From contig OZ316893.1 in NCBI GenBank assembly GCA_973895155.1, positions 12,648,001 to 12,712,000 on the forward strand: a stretch of 64,000 nt of DNA, given 5' to 3'. Positions 35,880 to 47,200 of the stretch are shown here, piece by piece. A program made the position numbers and the translations under genes. Source of the stretch: Marsupella aquatica (lineage: Eukaryota; Marchantiophyta). The first letter of the stretch is position 1; every line of letters begins with the position of its first letter. The notes under the pieces are model-generated. The model searched no databases and was not told the DNA's origin. It was given only the letters and a program-made list of their open reading frames with translations.

Positions 35880-36460
35880 AGAAAGAGTCGAATCGCTTGG
35901 GAGGAATGTAAGACTCGATGGGAGTTTGGTATTCGCTCTCAGTCAGGAGATATTTGCTCTGGCGAAAGCAAACGTTTTATGGGCAGCCCGCTCCTCTTTA
36001 TATAGGAGACGCTCTAAACCATGGTTAATTTCCTCTTAACCATGGTTAAGTTTCCCCTTTACCTGGGTTAGTGCATGGTCGTTCCTGGATTACGCGGTTC
36101 GGACCAAGTTACTTGCAGTTCGGACTTTTTCACTAACGGAATGTAAAACCCGATGCACGTATCGCTCCCTGCATTCCCGCGGCGATGCAATGGAGGAAAG
36201 TGGCATTTCGGAGAGTTTTTGCCAATTTTATCGGTCATTGCATTGCCTTAGAAAAAAAACAGGATCGGGCTAAATGAGAACTCCGACACACTTCTCGGTC
36301 GGTCCAAAATCGTGTTCTACATGGTTGTTTAGGACGAGCCATGCTTACACATTCATAAACAAAATTAATTGTAAGAAATCATAAAAAATTAGGATAAACT
36401 CAGAACTAACAAATCATCAAAAATACACAATAATACTACTATTCAATGAGCTATTCAAGA
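35880..36460. other. Spacer with paired AACCATGGTT motifs
   Basis: A TATATA string at about 35998 is followed by two copies of the palindrome AACCATGGTT (36016-36046). No gene is recognised. The left end of the 375-bp repeat array begins near 36460-36480. Confidence 0.4.
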
Positions 36461-36479
36461 TTCATGTACAAATTAGTTG

Positions 36480-37294
36480 CATACTTCAATCTATATAACA
36501 AGTCCAAGTACATGTTGTTCTCTTAGCCATGCAGGTCTCACACAAGATGCTGGTATGATAAGAGTCGTGGCTGCCAAATGTCCCTTATTTGAACTACTCA
36601 TAAACAAAATTAATATTCACTAAGGAAAGCAGGGTTTGAGAGATGGAACGCAAAATTTCTAGAGCCACATTCCCTTACCAGAATGGGACCAAACTTTGCT
36701 TGCACATACCCCAGGTAGTAGACAACGTGTTGGTGAAGTAAGAGCACCAACAAAGCTTTGGTTGAGAAATGAAAAATCGGAGCCTTTGTGGGGTACTCTT
36801 GCCTCCTAAGCAACCTCTGACTTCTCTCCCTTGCCACTATTCAAACCAGCTCTGACTTGCTAGATCTGCAACCAAGTCCAAGTGCATGTTTTCCTCTTAG
36901 CCAGGTCCCTAACAAGATGGTGGTTCATAAGAGTCGTAGCTGTCAAATGTCCCTACTTTGAAGTACTCAAAAACCTATCGTTCGTTAAGGGAAGGAACAT
37001 TTAAGAGATGGAAGCAGAGGGCGTGGAATTTTTGGAGCCACATTCCCTGGGCTGAATGGCACCAAACTTGGCCAGCACGTACCTCAAGAAGTAGACAATG
37101 TCCTGGCAAAGTAACAGCATGAACGGAGATTTCAGTGAGAAAATGAAAAATTGGATGCTCCGAGGCGGTCCTCCTGCCTCCCAAGCCACCTTCGAATCCT
37201 CTCCCTTGCCACTACTTCGATCAGCTCGTACTTGCTAGACCTGCAAACAAGTCCAACTACATTGTGTTCTATCAGCCACGTCCCTAACAAGATG
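36480..37294 (-). repeat. Left part of the 375-bp repeat array (about 2.2 units)
   Basis: Two full units and part of a third lie in reverse orientation relative to those at 52.4-53.8 kb. Units start TCATAAGAGTCGTAGC (36925; a degenerate start near 36555) and end CCCTAACAAGATG (37294). They contain CATTCCC...GAATGG, GTAGACAATGTCCTGGC and GGTCCTCCTGCCTCCC. Adjacent units are separated by 5 bases (GTGGT before 36925). The last unit abuts ATCTA and the RNase H-integrase half of the gypsy element. Confidence 0.9.
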
Positions 37295-39304
37295 ATCTAC
37301 AGAATATGGATACCACATTTTGCTCACATTGCAGAACCTCTCTATGATCTTCTAAGGAAGAATGTGAGGTTTGTATGGAGTGCAGGCCATACAAAGGCTA
37401 TGCAACAATTGAAAGAAGCTTTGACTAGCTCACCGGTGTTACGACCTCTGAAGTACAATGGTATTGACCCAATAATTGTGACCATTGACTCAAGTCCTCA
37501 TGCATCTGGATGGGCAGTTGGGCAAGATGAGGAAGGACAAAGGTTTGCCGCACGGTTTGGGGCAAAAATATTTACAGAAAGACAGAGGCATTATCCTCAA
37601 GTAAAACGAGAGTTGTGGGGTGCGAAGGTAGCACTTCGCCAAGAAAGAGACTATTTGATAGGAGCAAATGTAATACTGGAGATAAATTGCCTACCCTTGT
37701 TGGGAATGATAGCCAATTGTGATACTCCAGATATTGCAATGCTTCGATGGATAGCATTCATCAGAATGTTTAACCCTGAGTTAAAGCACATTGCTGGGAG
37801 AGATAATCCAGTAGCGGATATGCTTTCCCGAGCTCGCTATAGGGACAAGGAGGACCAAGGAATGTGCCTTCATAGTACATATGGAGAAGATGAAGGGGAA
37901 TTGTGGTTTGAAGAGGAAGCTTACTCTGGGGAATTGTTGCAGATAGGACGTTACCTTGCCACGTTGCAGAAAGATTCAACATGGAGTAAGCAAGATTTCA
38001 ACAAAATTCGGAAGAAGTCTTACCAATTCATGGTAAGAGATGGATCCCTTTGGAAGCATCCAAAGAAGAAGGGGCACATACTTCTAAGGGTCATTGGTAG
38101 AGATGAAGAGAAACACAAAATTTTACATGACTTACATGATTCCGACGTGGCAGGACATAAGGGGCGAGAAGCTACTTATGAAAGGATTCGAAGACTATAT
38201 TGGTGGCCAGGAATGTATGTAGATGTAAGCAAGTATGTGGAAACTTGCAAAGTGTGTCAACTCTACTCAAAGGTGAAGCATTGCGATGGACTAAAACCCA
38301 CGTACTCTCTTTCCCTACACTACTAATGGGCTGTAGATGTGGTACACATGCCGAGAGGAGTAAGAGGAGCCAAGTACCTTGTCTTGGCTATTGAGGACCT
38401 CTCCTCTTACATTGAAGGAAGAGCCTTGACAACAAATAAGACCGAGGCAATATGCAGATTTGTATTGTAGGACATCATTGCAAGGTATGGATGCTTTGAT
38501 CGCATGAGGGCAGACAGAGGGGAGCTCAATGCAAAGGAAGCGGTTGCATTTTTCAGGAAGTTTAGGGTGAATCTCAAATTGACAACTGCTTACAATCCTG
38601 AAGGTAATGGCAAGAGTGAGAGGGGACACCAACCAATTGTGAATGCCTTGATTAAGGCATGCAAGGGAAGAATCTCACTTTGGCCAAATTTCCTTCCCCT
38701 AGCACTCATGGCACACAGAACAACTTGCACATCGGTAACAGGATATGCACCTTCAGAGTTGATCAATGGTCAACTTCCACCCATGCCAATAGAAGAAGAC
38801 ATTAATAGTTGGAGGGCAATAGAGTGGGAGGATGGTGTATCTCAAGAGGATTTGATTCTTCGTCGCATAGAGCAGTTTGATCACACTCCTACAAAGATCC
38901 AAGGCGCCATTAAACAATTGAAGCAAAAGAGAATGGCTAACAAATCTCGCTTTGACAAGACCCATCGGTTGAGACCCAAGATAATCCAAGAAGAGGATTG
39001 GGTCTTAGTTTCTGAAGGCGGTCTCGGACAAAATCACTCCTCGATCAACAAATTTGCACAACGTTGGAGAGGCCCATTTGTAGTAGTTACTATTCACCCA
39101 AATTCCACTTACACTCTCAGTGAATTGGATGGAGCAATTCATCGTGTGCCTTATGCAGGAAAAAGAGTGAAAATATTCAAAAGGCGAACACGTTTTTTAG
39201 AGGAAGATCCCATCGATTCAGACCAAGAAGAGGAAGAAGAGGAAGAAGAAGAAGAAGAAGATGAAGAACCTGAAAAGCAAGAGGAAGAAATATTCATTGA
39301 GTAA
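37295..39304 (+). pseudogene. Ty3/gypsy pol, second half: RT end, RNase H, integrase
   Basis: Frame from the ATCTA duplication at 37295 to the stop at 39302-39304, with in-frame TAA at 38324-38326 and TAG at 38468-38470. It opens with the last part of reverse transcriptase (IAEPLYDLLRK) and RNase H, whose catalytic DSS motif is visible in TIDSSPHASGWAVG. Next comes the integrase HHCC zinc site (HDSDVAGHKGREAT ... CKVCQ). The integrase core follows, with Asp in WAVDVVHMP, Asp in MRADRGE and Glu in GNGKSERGH. The C-terminus ends in a Glu-rich tail. The two premature stops make it non-functional. It begins at the codon where the minus-strand half (53.8-55.1 kb) stops, and removing one ATCTA copy puts the two frames in register. 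Confidence 0.88.
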
Positions 39305-39499
39305 AGTAAGAGATTAGTAGGGGTGACGATTAAGTGTGGTACAGACTACAAGATGCACAAAAATTAGTAGGGATGACTATTAAAGTGTGGTGCAGGCCGG
39401 AGGCTGCACAGGTTTAGTAGGGGTGATATGTCGTGAGGATTCTTTGTTTAGTAAGTTCCTCCTAAGTATAGCTTAGTAGTATAGGATAGTAGTTTAAAT

Positions 39500-39960
39500 T
39501 CTCGCGTATGCAGTCTATAGTGTGCATGCTACAGTGCACAACCTACAGTGTGCATGCTATAGTACACGGTCTACAGTAGGCATGCTATATTGATTCGATC
39601 TACAGTGTGCATGCTACAGTGCAAGACCTACAGTGTGCATGCTATAGTGTACGATATACAGTGTGCATGCTACAATGTACGATCTACAGTGTGCATGTTA
39701 CAGTGTACGATCTACAGTATGCATGCTACAATGTACAATCTACAGTGTGCATGCTACAGTGTACGGTCTACAGTGTGCATGTTACAGTGTACGATCTACA
39801 GTATGCATGCTACAGTGTACGATCTACAGTGTGCATGCTACAGTGTACGATCTACAGTGTACGGTCTATAGTGTGCATATTACAGTGTACGATCTACAGT
39901 ATACATGCTACAATGTACGATCTACAGTGTGTAAGCTACAGTGTACTGTCTACAGTTGCT
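39500..39960. repeat. 28-bp tandem repeat in the LTR U3 region
   Basis: About 16 units of CTACAGTGTGCATGCTACAG with GTGTACGAT recur with point changes. The inverted words CTACAG/CTGTAG and GCATGC make it strongly self-complementary. The other LTR has a similar array with a different unit number (58745-59130). The frames read from it as Cys/Tyr-rich proteins are artefacts. Confidence 0.92.
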
Positions 39961-40584
39961 CCACTCACATAACTACAGTACTAGCACACTTACTTGCCTT
40001 AGATGTGTGACACATGGCTTCCATCCGTGTGCCATGCTTGATCCGTGTGCTTGAGGTGTGAGCACTATAAATAAAGAGGAGAGGGGCTCTCTCCCCTCAC
40101 TCCCCATTTTTCATCAACTAAGTTGTGAAGTCTTAAAAATCTATTGGACTTGATGATCTCTTCTATGGATATAACCCTTATGAAGTAGACCCACTCATGC
40201 ACTCTTGCTTAGAGCTTCGGCTCGGCCAAGGATATTTTGTATGAGTCGGACCTTCAGAAAGTGTTGTCATTTGATAGGAGATGGTTATTAAGTTCTAAAG
40301 AGTTGGAAAGTGCTCAACAATGCCTTGACATCATATGCTCCCTTTTGGGTGAAATCCTTATGAAGTAGACCCACTCATGCACTCTTGCTTAGAGCTTCGG
40401 CTCGGCCAGAGATATTTTGTATGAGTTGGACCTTCAGATAGTATTTCATTCAAAAGAAGATCAACCTATTAAGACAAACATCTGCATGTATATACTTAGA
40501 GTTAACTCAATGCATGGTATTTGTTTGAAATGAATGATCTTTTCATTGAATGATTCTATATCTTGTCATTAGAATGAAAATTAG

Positions 40585-41030
40585 TTGGATGGAATATTTG
40601 ATAGTACGATAATGCCCAGACCAGTACCTATTCTTCCTCTCTCTAATCCTTTCCTTATTAGAATTCATGTACTCCAAAAAGAGATAATGCGTCAGCATAT
40701 GACTTTTCACTTTGGAGAAGCATTTGCAACTGCGGTGTTAAATTCAATAGAGCCAATTGTATACCCTTATGTAGTTTACGGGTAGGATTGGGTTTGCACA
40801 ATTTTTATCTTGTATTGAGATGGATCTCAACAAACCTCCATCCGATGAGCCTCCCGTTTCTTTCTCGTTGGGAGATATTTGTTTTGTAACTTGACCCAAG
40901 GTAGCTGCCAAGGAGGCAATAGTCCGTAGGTATGGAGAAAAGGGTTATGATGTTGTGCTTTCATCCACGGAACCGTTCCTTGTGGTGTCTGCTACCCAGT
41001 CTAGAATAGTAATCATGATCTTAACTTAAG
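40585..41030 (+). CDS. LTR-borne ORF-a/ORF-b pair
   Basis: ORF-a (about 40612-40785, from an ATG or from TTG at 40585) contains NPFLIRIHVLQKEIMRQHM, FHFGEAFATAV and EPIVYPYVV. It ends with a stop shortly before a second conserved block finishing IFILY and TGA. ORF-b starts at the following ATG (MDLNKPP), has PVSFSLGDI and VRRYGEKGYD, and ends MILT and TAA near 41030, with one internal TGA. The protein-level match to 28750-29170 is clear. I do not recognise the domain. Protein-coding ORFs inside an LTR of a Ty3/gypsy element are unusual. Confidence 0.45.
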
Positions 41031-41100
41031 TTCTCTCTTGACACTAGCAGCCATAGGCCCGGTGCTTCCTCAAGAACCACATTTTCCCCCCAGACACCGC

Positions 41101-42130
41101 TGTCTCCTCAAACAATCTACGTCATGCTTGAGTAGCTGGACTGGATCCAAGATAGACTTGTTCTCTCTTTTTGTCATGCCCATCTCCTCCGCGGCATCCT
41201 GGCATGCCTCTTCCAACTATTGGGTGTTGCTCGTCAGTTGTACCACCAGTTGGTCTTGTTTTGTGGCTTCTTGTAGAAGCTGTGCCACCTCCACCTTCAG
41301 GACGTCAACCTCTGATGTATCTCTTTGGACTGGAGTGTCGGCTTTCTTTGCGTCCTTCTTCCAGATGATAGCTTGTCCCTTCAAGCTATCAATTTGTGTC
41401 TGTAGCCGCGCGATCTTTGCATCCTTTCCAGCTCCAGCTTGTGTGGCTAGGGCTGTCTTGGCTTTAGCTTTGGTGATCTGGGCCAAGGCGGTCGCAAGTT
41501 AGGGCTATAGCAGTTGTAGCTTGGCCTCTTGGGCTGAGGCTTCATTTAACAATTGGGTTGCCCTGATACTGCTCTATCCTCCTTGCGGCTTTAGACTGGG
41601 CATGCCCTGCCTTTACTAGCTGCAACCAATTCTTGGTTGAAGAAGTAAGCCACCTTGCAGGCCATAAACACCCCCATATCTTGACCAGCTTCCACGGAGA
41701 AGTTGTCGAGCAACCCATTCAAATATGTCCCCGGACCAAAGTTTCTTGGGTTCACCGGGTCATGCCTACTAGGGTTTGGGCAAGGGTCTCCCTCTATATG
41801 GGTGGGGGTGGGGGCAGATAGATCCAGTTCTGGGGTGACAAGAACAGGGATAGATGGATCTGCTGAGGAGGAGGGCTCTATAGGAGCTAGCGTGGGGGAT
41901 GTTGTCTTAGGGTCAAAGGCTGGACGTCGTTAAAAGGGATGTCACTTGTATTTGGGTTGGCCACCTTGTAACTGTCATCTTTATGTCTAAGGTTGTCATG
42001 GAAGAGACGCCATTGATGTGACCCTCATAAAAGGACGTCCAGGCTGTCACTTGTTTGCCCCCTTTTTCTTCTAAGCCATCTTTGAAACTCCATTCAATCT
42101 TGGGGATAGCTTGATACCACTTAAGAGGGC
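41101..42130 (-). pseudogene. Upstream part of a decayed gag-like element, host of the gypsy insertion
   Basis: Minus-strand fragments of the same layout as 25192-27600. They are a proline-rich linker (APTPTHIEGDP), a segment with GPGTYLNGLLDNFSVEAGQ and KVAYFFNQELV, then a coiled coil (from about 41500) that continues past a TAG at 41217-41219 to the gypsy LTR at 41100. Several other stops and frame changes interrupt it. The conserved PGT...FS...G..MG pattern ties it to the 24.2-28.0 kb element. Its frame continues across the target duplication CCGC into 59216 and onward, ending at a stop about 11 codons later. Confidence 0.6.
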
Positions 42131-42780
42131 CTTATAAATTCTAAATTTAAATTATAGTATTTCATACTTTAACTCACTTTAGGAATAATCACCAAATTTT
42201 AGTATTCATTGTGGTGATCATGAGACTATAGTTAAGAACGTTTGTCTAACACAAAAATTGAGAGCGTGCAACTCACCATCGCAATGAGAATAGTAGCAAA
42301 ATGGCTACCTTAAATACTCTCTTTTGGTCACATATATAGTGGGCACAATTGCCAGAGGAGCAGCAGGAGCAGGAGTAGGAGCGCCGACGGCCATCACGCA
42401 CCCGTCACCAACAGGATCCCCGGAAGGATAAGGGCAAGAAGCCAGCCAAGAAGCCAACCAAGAGGAGCCGCAAGAGCCCATTCTAGTTATTTTGTAGAGA
42501 TACATGCATGAGAGTGACTTGTCATGCCGGAGCTTAGGGTAGGAGAGGCAGCATAGGTTTAGAAGGGCGGACCTAGCATCAGATATTTCCCCCCTCTTGT
42601 CCATGTATAGGGTTCTTTGAAGCCCTATCATTTTGTTCATGCTTTTCCATTTTATAAAACAACAATTTTGCCTTCCACATTGGGTTCCAAGGAAAACCCC
42701 TTGCAAATAATGTATTGAATCCTGTGTGATCATAATTTTGTGAACCCTTTAAGAACTCATTCCCATCGCACAATATTAAC
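42131..42780. other. Spacer, possible C-terminal tail of a lost ORF
   Basis: A plus-strand reading at 42350-42485 gives a Gln/Glu- then Lys/Arg-rich tail (KDKGKKPAKKPTKRSRKS, stop). It looks like the end of a retroelement protein but has no recognisable domain upstream. Confidence 0.3.
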
Positions 42781-43270
42781 CCCAAGGCGTCGCACTTTTT
42801 GAGTCAATTAACTTCAGAACTTCAGATCCAAATATGTCGGGTTTTTGTGATACTTCTAGGATCGCACTTTCCTAATCGCAACCGTTCACAAACTTCTGAA
42901 ATCACCGGTATTGCTCTTTGTCATACAATCCCCATCAAAACAATTGAACCAGTATCAATCGCAAATATGATGCGATGGTAAATCCGTCTCAAATATTGAC
43001 GCCCGCGCGGGACGTGTGCGTGTATGTTTGCGAACCTTATGCGACGTATAATGGATCGCAGAAGTATTGAATATTGCGAACCTCTCAGCTTCTCAGTTTG
43101 CCATGATGTTCCGATGCCGTTGCGATGGTCCGCGTGCGAAGTTATTAGGTTCGCAAAGTGCGAAGGGGGTGCGATGCGCGTATGTTCGCAATAGCCAGAA
43201 TTATGAAAATCAGGGGCTTGTTAGTTGCGATGAGATTGTCTTCGCAAAACCGGCCGATAGTGTTGTAGTG
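42780..43270. promoter_or_regulatory. Cluster of TGCGA/TCGCA motifs
   Basis: At least 15 copies of TGCGA or TCGCA, often as TTGCGAA or TTCGCAA, occur in under 500 bp of otherwise non-repetitive sequence. The density is far above that of neighbouring DNA. It lies about 1 kb beyond the 3' end of the unrecognised multi-exon gene, where a transposon's subterminal binding sites could lie. That role is inference. Confidence 0.5.
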
Positions 43271-44236
43271 ATGATAAGTAGAGTTTTTGGCAACTTCTTT
43301 CATGCAACCTGACACGTCAAACCACACATTAATCATATATATTCTAGACACAAAGTACTAATAATACAAAAAATGACTACTGAAAATTGTGGAGAGTAAT
43401 ACCATCAAATCTCCTTTGGCTGAAATTGTTACTTAGACATGGTGGGTAATTTTCCTACCATCTCTGCAATCAAACAACTGTGAGCACCGGGTACCCCCCC
43501 AACCCAATGATCAAGGGAGTACACCACCCCACACACAAACATACCTGGCCTCATACCTGGCCATTTGATTCGAGGGAATTCAAAAGTAATCTTGTTTGTC
43601 TATGTGGGATTGATTCATGGGTCCCCATCAATCCCAGAATCCCAAACGAGTTGGGCCCCAAAATCCTGGTCCAACATTTACTTAACTCCCAACTTAACAC
43701 ATGCAGGTAAACAAGTCTACCATGCAAGCCCATGAAACCAAACTTGCCTTAAGAGGATAAATAATTAAATGTCTGATTTACTATATGGACATGTGTGCCA
43801 ATGAAGTGATGACATGTGTGCCAACCATATAGTGACACGTGTCCTTGGCATTTTAGGTACCCTTGCATAAGATTAATGTGACATGTATTTGATAAGAGCC
43901 TTATTACTAATATTGTGATAAATGTATATACATGGATGTTGCCTACTTTAAAAAATATTATAAAAATTAGTTTGCATTACATTAAAAATACCCTTGCGTT
44001 GTTTGCACGTCCTCCCTGCATTAGTAACGCTGAGGGCCCAGGGATTTAATCAGTCTCTCAAAAAGGAATAGGAAGCTCAAAAAACCCATCAATCATTTAT
44101 TGACACATGGCAAGCAATGAATCATGTGATGACAAGTGGCACTTTTTGAATTGTTACCCCCTTACTTACTTCCTCGCTACTTCTAAGTACTTCCCTAAAA
44201 TGAATAAAACGCCCCTTACTTCGTTCGCACATGATG
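43271..44236. other. Spacer, no gene recognised
   Basis: Several near-repeats of GTGACATGTGTGCCAA lie at 43.79-43.86 kb. No ORF is supported. Confidence 0.4.
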
Positions 44237-47200
44237 TCAACATTTGTGGAAGTGACCCCCCCGAGATATCGCTTCACCGTCATGCGTCACATAGGTCAGT
44301 TTTGCTGAGAAGTCAGCAAATCTTTGTTGTTTCTTCATGGCATTTTGACACATCTTTCGAATTGCAGACAATTCATCTCCATTGTAGAACTACACATACC
44401 ATGACAAAAGTGTACAATTACTTTACCTCAATCCATCATTACTTTGTGAAAACCATATCACTGTCAACAAAACCAACAAAAGTAAATCTATATAGGTCTA
44501 TCCATTTATAATATGAAAACATATCTAAACTGTGACTTACCTGGATCTGAATATGTGGTACTTGCCGTTGGAATCGTCGAAATTGGAACAGTCCATTGTT
44601 AGAGATCTGATGGACTCTCAACAAGTGCTTTGTAATTTCTGTCTCTTTTTTGGCCTTTATGTACAAATCATCACGGTTTATTTGCAGTGGTGATAAAGGG
44701 CATTTTCCAATCCAGTCAATATATTCTTCTCGGAGTGAGATGATCTGGGCTTCTGAAAATTTGCCCTTGGCAAATGAGTTTGGGCAATCCCTGTCATAAG
44801 CAATCCAACTCTGAATCCTTACATATCAACAAATCCCTGAATGGACCCTGCTTAAGTTGAATGATTTCATTTCAGAAGTAAACTTTCAAATTGGTAGCCT
44901 GATTGATAGCAAGAGAATCCAATGGAGATGAGATGAAGCTTTTGATAATTAATAAAATATACTTAGGAGGAAAAGCATTCAGAATGAGTAGCAAGTTACA
45001 TATATAATAAGTTGATGAGGAAATCAAAAGTTCAACATTAAAGAGAATCCCCGTGAACAACTTTAAAAAATGCATACCACAAAAATAAAACTTTCAAAAG
45101 CAATAGCAGACAAACATGGGAATAAGTCGATGGATAGACAGAAACCAAAAGGTCACGAAAATACACTACAAAAATTAAGCTTTATATCAAAAGCAATAGC
45201 AAGCAAACATTTGAATAAGCTGATATCGAAACCAAAAGGTCACAAAAATCCATTAAAAATATTTAAAAGCTTGCAAAACCAATGACAAAGAAGCATTTGA
45301 ATAAGCTGATGAAGGCAGGGAAACAGAAAGGCCAAAAAATCCACCACTAATGCCAGAAAATCATAATTTCAGAAAACCTACTTTTATGATCATAAATTTA
45401 GGATCCAAGAAAATTTAACAGTTGATAGAATTAAGACATGATGAATGCAAGAAAATCAAAGTTAATTATAGAAATTGAAATTAAGTTCATGAACCAACAC
45501 CCCAATGATCGATGATGAAGACAGACAAAAGTACTAGATCAGACAGGCCAGCCAAATGATCATAAGTATGGACATAAAAGCAATTGAACATCTGGAAGAT
45601 CAATAATAGAGAAGGTAGTCTGTACCTGAAAATCTGCAATGATATCTCCAAATTAACCCGAACAAATTCGGGATCAAGCTCTTTTGTGAGTTTTTGTAGT
45701 TGTTCCCAAGCTTGCCATCTTGGAATTGCTCCTCCACCAAAATACTTCTCAAAATCAAACTTGGTATATGTACTCAAGCTTTCTAACGTATCCAACATAG
45801 GTGCAACTTCATCCTCAAGCATTGCCTGTGTTAGTCCAAGTTTAGCATCTCTTCGATGTTGGAGGAATTCAATGTGGTGGCCAGCATTCCCACCTGTTTT
45901 ACTGCGTTCCTCTTGTAAGACAGCATCAAAGTTTTGCCAAAACATCTCCTCAGCAGCTTCATCCATTGACAAATCCACAGTCAAAATTATGCCTCTATCA
46001 AATTCCGAGAGTCGTTCTCTTGCTGTACAATAAGCTTCCAACAAGGCGGTTGTTTCATTCCCCCAATCTATGGCAGTGTCTTCCAATTCAGCAATTGGTT
46101 CAACGACAAAATGTTGTGGTCCCCCACCCGGGGTGTACCGTGGACCTGTTCAAAGTTATACCCCAAATACAAGTGTGAGTATGTTTACATTAGGCAGTGG
46201 CCTAGATGACATTTGCCATGAAGAATTGCAACAAGTTGTGAAAAGATTTTTTGGGTACCACCAAATTTGGAGGTTTGACGAGAAAGGCCAAACACGTTGG
46301 TTGCCAAAATCAGAAGTCTCTCTAGGCAGCTTAGTTTTGGCATGCAGCCATGAATGTCCTTTACATTTGGCTAAGTGTATCAAGCGGCACTTTGCAGGGT
46401 CACAGGATTGCGCATTGCCAATTTGCAAAGAGTAAATTCCTCACAGCCTCAATCCCCTACATAATTCCTTGTATACTATACAACAGGTAACGACAGAGCA
46501 GGGACACGGGTTCCTTGGTGCTTTCAACACATATTAGAGGGTACGATTGAGTTGTTATAGCAAATCTCAATCTTTGCAAAAGTCTCACATTCTGAAGGGC
46601 CACATTACAAAGGGAAGATGCACATACAAGACAGCCCGATAGGCGCATATTTAGGCACGGTCATTGATCAAGGCTAATTAATAATACCTCTGTGTGATGC
46701 CTCCGGCCTTGGACTCAGATTTTTGGGTTCCAATACAAAGGGATGTTGTACAGAGTCACCATCGCGCACTTCATTTTGGCGCCTTGAAGATTCTTGGACC
46801 AGCAGAAAAGGTTGTCCATTTCTAGCTTGCCCCACCTCGCGGCCAACTAGTGGTGGTTGTTGTAAATGGATTTGTAATGGTAAAGTCGATGGTGTACCTA
46901 TGGATCTCATGATCACCAAAACTTAGCTCAAACAATACAAAAGGAGACAGTCTCTTACAGTCTACAGCATGGGCCCTTTCTAGTAGACAAGGCCGCCCTC
47001 ATAGTATTCTCTGTGAAGTCTCAAATCAAGATCAACTATGATTTATCAGTGAGGGCAACTAACAAGTGTTGGGCATCTTAAGAACTCACTTGAAATACTG
47101 GAAGGTGACGAGAAGTTGCAAGTGTGTTGGAGTTGAAGAACCCGATTGGAACGGTTTCCCACATTTGTTGGTAGTGCAGTTGAATCCAACCATCTTCTTG

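Larger units (their letters stand above)
39429..41096 (+). repeat. 3' LTR of the split gypsy element
   Basis: This 1668-bp LTR starts TGTCGTG, directly after a purine-rich GTAGGGGTGATA, and ends CCCCCCAGACA. Apart from repeat-number changes it is almost identical by eye to 57604-59215 in inverted orientation. It contains the 28-bp repeat array (39500-39960), a TATA box CTATAAATA at about 40064, a 180-bp direct repeat (AACCCTTATGAAGTAGAC at 40173, its relative at 40353) and the ORF-a/ORF-b pair. The following CCGC (41097-41100) matches the flank of the other LTR. Confidence 0.9.

Noticed and set aside
39590-40010. Three overlapping Cys/Tyr-rich ORFs, repeated at 58646-59054
   Set aside because: They are translations of the 28-bp LTR repeat in all frames. 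They look like a repeat protein but are artefacts.
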